From Marmoricola sp. (lineage in GTDB: Bacteria; Actinomycetota; Actinomycetes; Propionibacteriales; Nocardioidaceae), in the NCBI GenBank assembly GCA_030151765.1, contig JASLCW010000057.1, forward strand, positions 1-6,029: 6,029 nucleotides of DNA, written 5' to 3'. The notes beneath the pieces are model-generated. The model saw nothing but the letters and a program-made list of their open reading frames with translations, ran no database searches and was not told where the DNA came from. The position numbers were made by a program, and so were the translations under genes. Position 1 is the first letter of the stretch, and every line of letters starts with the position of its first letter. This document shows, in pieces, positions 1 through 5,951 of this stretch.

Positions 1-1052
1 GTCATCTCCGCGGTGACCTCGGCCCGGTCGGTGTAGAACTGCTCGTACCACCGGCGCAGCTGGTAGATCGGGCCGTCGTCCTCGCAGAGCAGCGGGTTCT
101 GGACCGGTGCCTTGTTCTCCCAGATCGCGACGTCCTGGAGGAAGCCGCTGCCGAAGGACTCGACGTAGGCCTTCGCGATGTAGTCGACGGTCTTGTCGTC
201 GAGGCCCTCGGGCTTCTTGACGGTGATGCCGTACTGCAGGGTGAACGAGTCCGGACCGGTCGCGAGGTGCGTGTTGAGCAGGATCACCTCGGTGATGAAG
301 CCCTTGTAGTCGACGGTCAGCCAGTTGATCATGTACGACGGCCCGTAGTAGGTCGCGACGGACTTGAGCGTCGAGTTCTCGTCGCCGTAGCCACCGCCGC
401 CGTTCATGTCGGGGCGGCCCTTCGACTCCATGAACTGGGTCGCGGTGTGTCCCTCGAAGACATTGCGGAAGCTGGTCGGGAAGGCGAAGTGCACGTAGTA
501 GAAGTGCGCCATGTCCGACACGTTGTCGATCAGCTCGCGGCAGTGCGAGCCGTTGATCTCCTTCACGTGCCAGCTCCACGGCGTGTACTTGTCGGTGAGC
601 ACGTCGGGCAGGACGGCGGGGAGCAGGTCGTGATCGGCGGCCGAGCCCTCCGGGTCGTACCACATGAAGAGCTGTCCGTTGACCTCTGCGGTCTCGAAGC
701 GCTGGGTGCGTGCGCGCAGCGGCACCCGGCGGGCATAGGGGATCTCCTTGCAACGACCGTCGCCGCCCCAGCGCCAGTCGTGGAAGGGGCAGGCGATGTT
801 GTCGCCCTTGATCTCACCCTGGGTGAGATCGCCGCCCATGTGCCGGCAGTAGCCGTCGAGCACCTTCAACCGGCCCTCGCTGTCGGCCCACACGACCAGC
901 TTCTGCTCGAAGGCGGAGACCCGGTGCGGCTTGCCGTCACGGAAGTCCTCGGCCAGACCGAGACAGTGCCAGCCCCGCGCATAGCGGTGCGGCTGCGTTC
1001 CGGAATCGAGGCTCCGCGCGGTTGCCTGGGCCTCGGTCGTGTTCGTCGTCAT
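1..1052 (-). CDS. kshA: 3-ketosteroid 9alpha-hydroxylase, Rieske oxygenase component (partial, C-terminus beyond window)
   Basis: Terminal oxygenase of the two-component 3-ketosteroid 9alpha-monooxygenase. With the reductase KshB it hydroxylates C9 of androstadienedione-type steroids, or their CoA-thioester intermediates, which opens ring B in the cytoplasm. The 350 visible codons show an N-terminal Rieske domain with [2Fe-2S] ligands C69-x-H71 and C88-x2-H91 (YCRHMGGDL ... CPFHDWRWGGDGRC). The catalytic domain carries the mononuclear iron motif N177-x2-D180-x2-H183-x4-H188, and D307 (GFLQDVAIW) is the likely third ligand. The protein aligns by eye almost end to end with M. tuberculosis KshA (about 386 aa), including the C-terminal segment YQLRRWYEQFY, so about 35 residues are missing off the left edge. 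The ATG start is supported by GGAGG five bases upstream. It is divergent from fadE26 across a KstR operator. The KshA call is preferred over a generic Rieske dioxygenase because of the match around both metal sites. Confidence 0.95.
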   Translation of the reverse strand, partial: MTTNTTEAQATARSLDSGTQPHRYARGWHCLGLAEDFRDGKPHRVSAFEQKLVVWADSEGRLKVLDGYCRHMGGDLTQGEIKGDNIACPFHDWRWGGDGRCKEIPYARRVPLRARTQRFETAEVNGQLFMWYDPEGSAADHDLLPAVLPDVLTDKYTPWSWHVKEINGSHCRELIDNVSDMAHFYYVHFAFPTSFRNVFEGHTATQFMESKGRPDMNGGGGYGDENSTLKSVATYYGPSYMINWLTVDYKGFITEVILLNTHLATGPDSFTLQYGITVKKPEGLDDKTVDYIAKAYVESFGSGFLQDVAIWENKAPVQNPLLCEDDGPIYQLRRWYEQFYTDRAEVTAEM

Positions 1053-1056
1053 CACT

Positions 1057-1062
1057 GCCTCC
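1057..1062 (-). promoter_or_regulatory. Ribosome-binding site of kshA
   Basis: Read on the minus strand this is GGAGGC, with the GGAGG core five bases before the ATG at 1052-1050. It fixes the start of kshA; no in-frame upstream start has a comparable site. Confidence 0.8.
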
Positions 1063-1080
1063 AACTGGGTCGACCCCGCC

Positions 1081-1086
1081 ATACTA
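1081..1086 (-). promoter_or_regulatory. Probable -10 box of the kshA promoter
   Basis: Minus-strand TAGTAT, within CTAGTATGGC, fits the actinobacterial TAnnnT -10 pattern. Transcription would start near 1074, leaving about 22 bases of leader containing the GGAGG site. No convincing -35 hexamer is visible. The KstR palindrome overlaps the upstream two bases of this box, so bound KstR should block RNA polymerase here. The same CTAGnnTGGC form occurs upstream of the two genes in the right half. Confidence 0.55.
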
Positions 1087-1098
1087 GAACACGTTACA
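1085..1098. promoter_or_regulatory. KstR operator between kshA and fadE26
   Basis: TAGAACACGTTACA fits every fixed position of the TnnAACnnGTTnnA consensus of KstR, the TetR-family repressor of cholesterol catabolism in mycobacteria and rhodococci. KstR is released by 3-oxo-cholestenoyl-CoA type ligands. The site is the only such match I found between the two divergent steroid genes. It abuts the kshA -10 box and covers the expected -35 position of a fadE26 promoter, so one operator can repress both. The match is directly visible; binding is inferred. Confidence 0.88.
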
Positions 1099-1108
1099 GT
1101 TTTCGCGG

Positions 1109-1114
1109 TACCGT
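1109..1114 (+). promoter_or_regulatory. Possible -10 box of the fadE26-fadE27 promoter
   Basis: TACCGT fits TAnnnT. A start near 1121 would give a leader of about 37 bases. The -35 position would fall at about 1085-1091, inside the KstR palindrome. This is a weak call: a near-consensus TTGACT at 1114-1119 is the alternative -35, but no good -10 follows it at 16-18 bases, only TACGAAT at 11 bases. Confidence 0.3.
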
Positions 1115-1144
1115 TGACTCCGGCAGCACCTACGAATCCCCATC

Positions 1145-1149
1145 AAGGA
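1145..1149 (+). promoter_or_regulatory. Ribosome-binding site deciding the fadE26 start
   Basis: AAGGA stands eight bases before the ATG at 1158. Because its last base is the A of the other in-frame ATG at 1149, it argues for the 1158 start (MRIAFT) over MAHMRIAFT. Confidence 0.65.
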
Positions 1150-1157
1150 TGGCGCAC

Positions 1158-2336
1158 ATGCGGATCGCATTCACAGACGAGCAGGAGGCCCTGCGCAAGG
1201 AATTGCGCGGCTACTTCGCCGATCTGGTCACTCCGGAGATCCGGGCGGGCCTCTCCACGGCCACCGGCGACTTCGCTACGGCCGGCGAGTTCGGCGAGGC
1301 AGGCGTCTACAAGAGCGTGATCCGCCAGATCGGCTCGGACGGCTGGCTCGGCATCGGCTGGCCCGAGGAGTACGGCGGCCAGAACCGCTCGATGATGGAG
1401 CAGTTGATCTTCACCGACGAGGCCGCGATCGCCGGTGTGCCGATCCCCTACCTCACGCTCAACACGGTCGGCCCCACGATCATGCGCTTCGGCACGGACG
1501 CCCAGAAGGAGGAGATGCTCCCCGCGATCCTCAAGGGCGACATGCACTTCTCCATCGGCTATTCCGAGCCGGGCTCGGGCACCGACCTGGCCTCGCTGAA
1601 GACGCGCGCAACCCTCGAAGGCGACGAGTGGGTGATCAACGGCCAGAAGATGTGGACCTCGCTGATCCAGTACGCCGACTACGTGTGGCTGGCCTGCCGC
1701 ACCGATCCCGACCTGCCCCGCCACAAGGGCCTGTCGATGATCCTGGTGCCGACCTCGGCAGAGGGCTTCTCCTTCACCCCGGTCCACACGGTCGCCGGGG
1801 TCAGCACCAGCGCGACGTACTACGAGGACGTGCGCGTCCCCAAGGACAACCTGGTCGGCGAGCTCAACGGCGGTTGGTCGCTGATGACCAACCAGCTCAA
1901 CCACGAGCGGGTCGCGCTGACCTCCTCGGCGCCGATGGTGCACTCGATCGAGCTGGTCACCGCCTGGGCGCGCGCCAACGGCCGCATCGAGGAGGAATGG
2001 GTGCAGGTGCTGCTCGGCCGCGCCAAGGCACGCGCGGACATGCTCACCATGCTCAACTGGAAGCTCGCCTCGGCCACCTCGGACCTCTCCCCTGCCGAGG
2101 CTTCGGCGACCAAGGTCTACGGCTCGGAAACCGCCACCGAGGTCTACCGCTCGCTGATGGAGGTGGTCGGCAGCGCCGCGCTGGTGCGCGCCGACGAGCC
2201 CGGCGCCGAACTCGCTGGACGCCTCGAGCGCTACTACCGCTCCTCTCTGGTGATGACCTTCGGCGGCGGCACCAACGAGATCCAGCGCGACATCATCGGC
2301 TACGTCGGCCTCGGCCTGCCCGCGGCGAAGCGTTAA
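1158..2336 (+). CDS. fadE26: Acyl-CoA dehydrogenase alpha subunit, FadE26/ChsE4-like (cholesterol side-chain beta-oxidation)
   Basis: Catalytic subunit of the alpha2beta2 acyl-CoA dehydrogenase that, in M. tuberculosis, dehydrogenates 3-oxo-cholest-4-en-26-oyl-CoA in the first side-chain beta-oxidation cycle, using FAD. The 392-aa protein begins MRIAFTDEQEALRKELRGYF. It has the FAD/substrate middle domain (GYSEPGSGTDLASL, 134-147; QKMWTS, 163-168) and a catalytic-base candidate E250 in NQLNHERVAL, the isovaleryl-CoA-dehydrogenase-type position. The C-terminal segment is FGGGTNEIQRDIIG (368-381). It resembles FadE26 (Rv3504) along its whole length, and more closely than FadE28/FadE29. It lacks the usual R-x2-FG FAD-contact motif before the last helices, which its partner supplies. 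AAGGA at 1145-1149 lies eight bases before the ATG at 1158; the in-frame ATG at 1149 overlaps that site and is less likely. Ten bases separate it from fadE27. Confidence 0.92.
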   Translation: MRIAFTDEQEALRKELRGYFADLVTPEIRAGLSTATGDFATAGEFGEAGVYKSVIRQIGSDGWLGIGWPEEYGGQNRSMMEQLIFTDEAAIAGVPIPYLTLNTVGPTIMRFGTDAQKEEMLPAILKGDMHFSIGYSEPGSGTDLASLKTRATLEGDEWVINGQKMWTSLIQYADYVWLACRTDPDLPRHKGLSMILVPTSAEGFSFTPVHTVAGVSTSATYYEDVRVPKDNLVGELNGGWSLMTNQLNHERVALTSSAPMVHSIELVTAWARANGRIEEEWVQVLLGRAKARADMLTMLNWKLASATSDLSPAEASATKVYGSETATEVYRSLMEVVGSAALVRADEPGAELAGRLERYYRSSLVMTFGGGTNEIQRDIIGYVGLGLPAAKR

Positions 2337-2340
2337 GGAG
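2335..2340 (+). promoter_or_regulatory. Ribosome-binding site of fadE27, overlapping the fadE26 stop
   Basis: AAGGAG starts inside the TAA stop of fadE26 and ends six bases before the ATG at 2347. This strong site and ten-base gap point to one transcript and coupled translation, as expected for two subunits made in equal amounts. Confidence 0.85.
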
Positions 2341-2346
2341 CACATC

Positions 2347-3375
2347 ATGGACTTCTCTTTGCCCACCGAGGCGACGGACGCTGCCGGCCTGGCCGCGACC
2401 ATCTTCACCGACCATTGCACCAGCGAGCGGCTCCGTGCCGTCGATCAGTCGGGGGACCGCTTCGACGCCGCGCTCTGGAGTGCTCTCGGCGACGCCGGCC
2501 TGCTCGGCCTCGCCCTCCCCGAGGAGTACGGCGGCGCGGGACTCGGCGTACTCGAGACGACCGCCGTGCTGATCGAGGCCGGCAAGACCGTCGCTCCGGT
2601 GCCGCTCCCCCATCACTACGCCGCCGCGGCCGCGATCGCGCACTTCGGCGACGAGGGCACCCGGGCCGCGCTGCTCGCCGATGCCGCCTCCGGCTCGGCG
2701 ATCCTGACGATCGCGCCGCGCGCCGGCCGCGAGGGCAGCCACGATGTCGTCCCGGCGGCGACTCGCGCCGGCGCCTTCCTGGTTCCGGTCGAGGTCGGCG
2801 GCAGCCTTCAGTACGTCGTCGCCCGCCCGGCCGATGTCAGCATCGTGACGCAGACCCTCACGGACGGCGAGCAGGGCGGCCGGCTGACCGTGACTGCGGA
2901 CCTCGCGACACTGCCCAGCCTCGGTGCCGCCTCGATCGCCTGGGTCGACGACCAGCTGACCCTGGCGCTCGCCGCGCAGGAGTTGGGCATCGTCGACGGC
3001 GCCCTCGCGCTGACCGCGGAGTACGCCCGCACGCGCGAGCAGTTCGGCCGGGCCATCGGCACCTTCCAGGCGGTCTCCCAGCGTCTCGCCGACGGCTACA
3101 TCGACGTCCTCGGTTTGCGCCTGATGGTGCTCCAGGCCGCGTGGCGGGTCTCCGAGAGTCTGCCCGCGACCGCCGAGGTCGCCGGTGCCGCGCTCTGGGC
3201 CGCGGATGCCGGGCACCGGCTCGCGCACACCACCGTGCACGTCCACGGCGGCGTGGGCATCGACCTCGACGGCGACGCGCACCGGTACTTCACCGCGGCC
3301 AAGCGCGGCGAGTTCCTGCTCGGTGGCACCACCGCCCAGGCGCGTGCCATCGGCGCGGTGCTCGCCGCTGGCTGA
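2347..3375 (+). CDS. fadE27: Acyl-CoA dehydrogenase beta subunit, FadE27/ChsE5-like
   Basis: Non-catalytic partner subunit of the FadE26-FadE27 heterotetramer acting on steroid C26-CoA thioesters. The 342-aa protein has an acyl-CoA dehydrogenase N-terminal helical domain (LPEEYGGAGLGVLE, 57-70) and a poorly conserved, short middle domain (about 115-195). The C-terminal helical domain carries the FAD-contact motif YARTREQFG (226-234), F240-Q241 and ADGYIDV (248-254), then VHVHGGVGID (297-306). It matches FadE27 (Rv3505) in order and motifs, but is about 30 residues shorter, mostly in the middle domain. Neither usual catalytic glutamate position holds Glu: the isovaleryl-type position falls near L204 and the medium-chain-type position falls in LLGG. 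This is what is expected of the inactive half of a split dehydrogenase, where FAD sits at the subunit interface. It is co-transcribed with fadE26. It also marks the end of the steroid genes in this window. Confidence 0.9.
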   Translation: MDFSLPTEATDAAGLAATIFTDHCTSERLRAVDQSGDRFDAALWSALGDAGLLGLALPEEYGGAGLGVLETTAVLIEAGKTVAPVPLPHHYAAAAAIAHFGDEGTRAALLADAASGSAILTIAPRAGREGSHDVVPAATRAGAFLVPVEVGGSLQYVVARPADVSIVTQTLTDGEQGGRLTVTADLATLPSLGAASIAWVDDQLTLALAAQELGIVDGALALTAEYARTREQFGRAIGTFQAVSQRLADGYIDVLGLRLMVLQAAWRVSESLPATAEVAGAALWAADAGHRLAHTTVHVHGGVGIDLDGDAHRYFTAAKRGEFLLGGTTAQARAIGAVLAAG

Positions 3376-3382
3376 GGCTCCC

Positions 3383-3388
3383 TAGACT
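3383..3388 (+). promoter_or_regulatory. -10 box of a leaderless promoter for the glycosyltransferase gene
   Basis: TAGACT followed by six bases and then ATG is the actinobacterial leaderless arrangement, in which the A of the start codon is the transcription start. No Shine-Dalgarno sequence lies within range of the ATG; the nearest GAGG is about 17 bases away, at the fadE27 stop. No clear -35 is seen. Confidence 0.65.
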
Positions 3389-3394
3389 GGCGCC

Positions 3395-4915
3395 ATGCCC
3401 ACCGCGCCCACGGTCACCGTGGTCATTCCCACGTACTGTTCGGGGCCCCGCCTCGACGAGGCGATTCTCTCGATCGACCGGCAGAGCCTCCCCCAGGAAC
3501 AGATCGAGGTACTTCTCCTCGACGACGGCTCTCCCGACGACACCGCCGCGCGGATCGAGGCGATCGCGGCATCGCGGCCGAACTACCGGGCCTTCGCACT
3601 GGAGGCGTCCGGATGGCCCAGCCGCCCGCGCAATGTCGGCGTGCGCGAGGCGCGCGGGCGCTATGTCCTCTTCATGGACCACGACGACATCCTCTTCTCG
3701 GCCGCGCTGGAGGCAGCGGCGAAGCTCGGTGACGAGGCGCAGGCCGACGTGGTCAACGGGAAGGAGGTCCGGACGGACAACCCCGACTGGGCCTTCGCAT
3801 CGTTCGCGCGCGACCTCTCCGACGCCGGCGACCAGCACCTTCGCGGGCTGCTCCCGATGACGCCGCACAAGCTCTACCGTCGCGACTTCCTGATCGAGCA
3901 CGACGTCCGCTTTCCCGAGGTGCCCCGGCACCTGTGGGAAGACGTCTTCTTCCACATCGACCTGCTGCGCCACAGGCCACGAGTCGCGGTCCTCGCGAGC
4001 CAGCCCTTCTATCACTGGCGGGTCGGCCCGGCCGGCACCTCGTCGGCCAGCGACGGCTCCCGCATCGAGTACGGCGGCGACCCCGAGTACTGGTTCTATC
4101 TCGACAAGCTCTTCGCCCGGATCAGCACGATCGAGGACCGCGACCTTCGCGACGACCTTCTCGTCCACAATGTCCGGGTGCGGGTCACCACGCGACTCCG
4201 CCGGCCCGGCGATCCGTCGTACGAGATCGATCACCAGGGCGTCGACCACATCCTGAAGACCTACGTCCCGACCGAGGTCGATGCCTTGATGCCGCCGCGC
4301 ACCCGCGTCGTCGTCGAGCTGTGCCGCGCCGGACGAGCCGACGAGGCCGGCGATCTCCTCCGTGCGATCGCGGTCCAGCGTCCGGTGGTCACGGCCACGT
4401 CCATCGCCGCCGTCGACAAGCGCGCGGCCACCGTCGAGGGGACCGTCGTCTGGTCCGCCGAGGACGGCGAGCCCTTCGCGCGGCGCTCCGATGGCGGAGA
4501 CATCGCGCGCTGCTATCCCGAAGCCGTCGTCCCCGCGCTCGCGTCGGTCGGCATTCCCGCGACGCCCGACACGACCTCGGTCGAGTTCACCTTCCTCGTG
4601 CGCAACCAGGAGCACCGCACCAGCTGGGCGATCCCCGCGCAGGTGGAGGTCGCCCTCGTGGAGCAGCCCGACGGCTCCTGTCGTCCGGAGGGCACCTTCC
4701 GGGTCGACCTCGAGCGCAAGACCGCAGCGGCCGGCCGCCCCCTGCGCTTCGGTGACTACCAGTGCTTCGCCGTCGTCCGCTTCGAGGAACGGTCCGCGAC
4801 CGTCAACGTCGCCTCGGCGCTCGAACCGGGCCTCGACGTCGGCGCGGTCTCCGCGAGCCACACGCCGGCGGGGAATCTCCTCGTCACCCTGCCCCAGGCG
4901 AAGCCTCGAGGCTAG
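3395..4915 (+). CDS. Family 2 (GT-A fold) glycosyltransferase with extra C-terminal beta-rich domain
   Basis: Transfers a sugar from a nucleotide-sugar donor to a glycan, most likely a capsule, teichoic-acid-like or other cell-wall polymer; the substrate cannot be read from sequence. The 506-aa protein opens with VTVVIPTY (7-14). It then has the nucleotide-binding aspartates LDDGSPDD (42-49), SRPRNVGVREARGRYVLF (76-93) and the metal-binding DxD motif MDHDD (94-98). HKLYRRDFL (158-166) and the acceptor-side WEDVFF (181-186, with an ED pair) are typical of polysaccharide GT2 enzymes. Residues about 330-500 form a further domain rich in alternating hydrophobic residues, suggestive of beta strands, and not needed for the GT-A core. 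There is no signal peptide or membrane segment, so it should act in the cytoplasm or at the inner membrane face. It starts 19 bases after fadE27 but probably has its own leaderless promoter. Its stop overlaps the stop of the convergent DUF6270-like gene. Confidence 0.87.
   Translation: MPTAPTVTVVIPTYCSGPRLDEAILSIDRQSLPQEQIEVLLLDDGSPDDTAARIEAIAASRPNYRAFALEASGWPSRPRNVGVREARGRYVLFMDHDDILFSAALEAAAKLGDEAQADVVNGKEVRTDNPDWAFASFARDLSDAGDQHLRGLLPMTPHKLYRRDFLIEHDVRFPEVPRHLWEDVFFHIDLLRHRPRVAVLASQPFYHWRVGPAGTSSASDGSRIEYGGDPEYWFYLDKLFARISTIEDRDLRDDLLVHNVRVRVTTRLRRPGDPSYEIDHQGVDHILKTYVPTEVDALMPPRTRVVVELCRAGRADEAGDLLRAIAVQRPVVTATSIAAVDKRAATVEGTVVWSAEDGEPFARRSDGGDIARCYPEAVVPALASVGIPATPDTTSVEFTFLVRNQEHRTSWAIPAQVEVALVEQPDGSCRPEGTFRVDLERKTAAAGRPLRFGDYQCFAVVRFEERSATVNVASALEPGLDVGAVSASHTPAGNLLVTLPQAKPRG
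4902..4913. repeat. 12-bp perfect palindrome at the convergent gene ends
   Basis: AGCCTCGAGGCT is identical to its reverse complement and runs into the shared stop codons. Flanking CAGGC (4895-4899) and GCCTG (4918-4922) can pair outside it, giving an imperfect two-part hairpin spanning both stops. There is no T-tract on either side, so a role as an intrinsic bidirectional terminator is only a possibility. The palindrome itself is certain. Confidence 0.5.
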
Positions 4916-5913
4916 CTGCCTGACCGGCCGCTGCCGAAGCGCCGGCCCAAGCGCCGCAGCCGCGTGTCCGCCGGAGTCAGCTGGTCGAGACGCTCCTGCT
5001 GCTTCCGGATCCGCTTCCGCTGCCGCGCGACGGCGTTTTCCAGGTCGTTCATCCAGAGTGCGTCCTCGTCGCGCCGTGCGGCATCGACCTGCTCCAGCAG
5101 TCTGGACACCTCGTCGCCCATCGTGTGCCGGGCGTGGATCTTGTGGAGCTCGGCCAGGAAACGTGGGTAGTAGGGCATGTCGTAGTGGACGTAGAAGGCG
5201 CCCCACGGGTGCTCGGCCGAGGTCGTCCAGGCTCGATCGGTGAGGTCGATCACCTCGGCACCGGAACGCTCGACGGCATAGTCGTCCAGCTTGCGCCACA
5301 GCTCATTCGCCCGGGGTACGTCGAGCCGCTTGATCGCGACATTTCGTTGCAGCGCCACGGTCTTGCCGTCGGCCACTCGCAACCGGTTGACATTGGTGCC
5401 CCTGTTGACGATCACGGTCGTGTCCGGCAGCGCCTCGCGGCGAAAGTCGTCGAAGCGGTCGAAGCTCTCGGTCCACAGCGCGAAATAGCGGTCGACATCG
5501 TCGAAGATGCTCAGCCGCTCGTAGTCGGTGCCCTCGGTCATCGCGGCGTACCAGTCGGTCTTGTGCACCTTCCACCGGTTGTCGGTGACATAGCGGCCGT
5601 CCGGCAGCGCAAGGCACCCGAAATGGATGTCCGCGAAGAAGTCGAGCACGAGATAGGCAGGAGCGAGCTCGCGCACATTGGCCAGGAAGGAATGGTCGAA
5701 CTCCGTGTCGAGGTTCCAGGCGTCGTACTTCGACATCGGGCCGGTCGCCTCCCAGGTCACCTTCGCCGCAGGTGACATCAAGGCGATGATCGAGGCCTGG
5801 TTCTGGTGGAGCGGGCAGAGGAAGGACTGCTTGTAGTCCGGGTTGAAGATCGAATTGAAGTTGTCGCGCGAAATGCAGCTGCCGAGGACAGCTACCGCTG
5901 GCACCTCCGCCAC
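4912..5913 (-). CDS. DUF6270-like (SGNH-hydrolase-like) protein with C-terminal coiled coil
   Basis: Function unknown. The 333-aa protein opens with VAVLGSCISRDNF (7-19), the signature GSC-x-SRD block of DUF6270 proteins found near surface-polysaccharide genes. It later has LDFFADIHFG (90-99), NRGTNVNRL (170-178) and HPWGAFYVHY (235-244), with H235 and H243 as candidate catalytic residues. The layout recalls SGNH esterases, with GSC in the place of GDS, so S12 or C13 could be the nucleophile; this is inference. Residues about 264-312 are charged and helical, a probable coiled coil, followed by a basic tail (RLRRLGRRF). No signal peptide is seen, so it is probably cytoplasmic. The GTG at 5913 is chosen because GAGGGAGG lies six bases upstream. 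A GTG at 5961 is open but would add 16 residues upstream of the family's usual start and place the promoter box inside the gene. It converges on the glycosyltransferase with a 4-base overlap. Confidence 0.75.
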   Translation of the reverse strand: MAEVPAVAVLGSCISRDNFNSIFNPDYKQSFLCPLHQNQASIIALMSPAAKVTWEATGPMSKYDAWNLDTEFDHSFLANVRELAPAYLVLDFFADIHFGCLALPDGRYVTDNRWKVHKTDWYAAMTEGTDYERLSIFDDVDRYFALWTESFDRFDDFRREALPDTTVIVNRGTNVNRLRVADGKTVALQRNVAIKRLDVPRANELWRKLDDYAVERSGAEVIDLTDRAWTTSAEHPWGAFYVHYDMPYYPRFLAELHKIHARHTMGDEVSRLLEQVDAARRDEDALWMNDLENAVARQRKRIRKQQERLDQLTPADTRLRRLGRRFGSGRSGS

Positions 5914-5919
5914 GAACGA

Positions 5920-5927
5920 CCTCCCTC
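5920..5927 (-). promoter_or_regulatory. Ribosome-binding site deciding the DUF6270-like start
   Basis: Minus-strand GAGGGAGG ends six bases before the GTG at 5913-5911. This near-ideal site supports the 333-aa form rather than the longer 349-aa reading. Confidence 0.8.
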
Positions 5928-5945
5928 GACCTGGCAAGCCCGGCC

Positions 5946-5951
5946 AGTCTA
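5946..5951 (-). promoter_or_regulatory. Probable -10 box of the DUF6270-like gene
   Basis: Minus-strand TAGACT lies within CTAGACTGGC, a 10-mer identical to the one before the glycosyltransferase gene (3382-3391). A start near 5939 gives a leader of about 26 bases that includes the ribosome-binding site. The -35 position (about 5969-5974) is not consensus. Confidence 0.55.

Noticed and set aside
1114..1137. TTGACT followed by TACGAAT as the fadE26 promoter
   Set aside because: The hexamers are individually attractive, but the spacer is only about 11 bases, too short for a normal sigma-70-type promoter.
267..1157. Long plus-strand open frame continuing upstream of FadE26 (would give a 689-aa protein)
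   Set aside because: It is antisense to the clearly recognisable kshA; the translation has no family resemblance before MRIAFT, and the family start and ribosome-binding site lie at 1145-1158.
1143..2420. 425-aa open frame on the minus strand
   Set aside because: A mirror of fadE26 caused by GC-rich third positions; composition is Ala/Arg/Gly/Val-rich without recognisable motifs.
2293..3282. 329-aa open frame on the minus strand
   Set aside because: Antisense shadow of fadE27, with no motif and no ribosome-binding site of note.
2415..3860. 481-aa plus-strand open frame in another frame
   Set aside because: An Arg/Pro-rich frame-shifted reading spanning fadE27 and the glycosyltransferase, crossing two well-supported genes.
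3290..5299. 669-aa open frame on the minus strand
   Set aside because: Overlaps three well-supported genes, is Arg/Gly/Asp-rich without domain motifs, and fits the usual antisense pattern in high-GC DNA.
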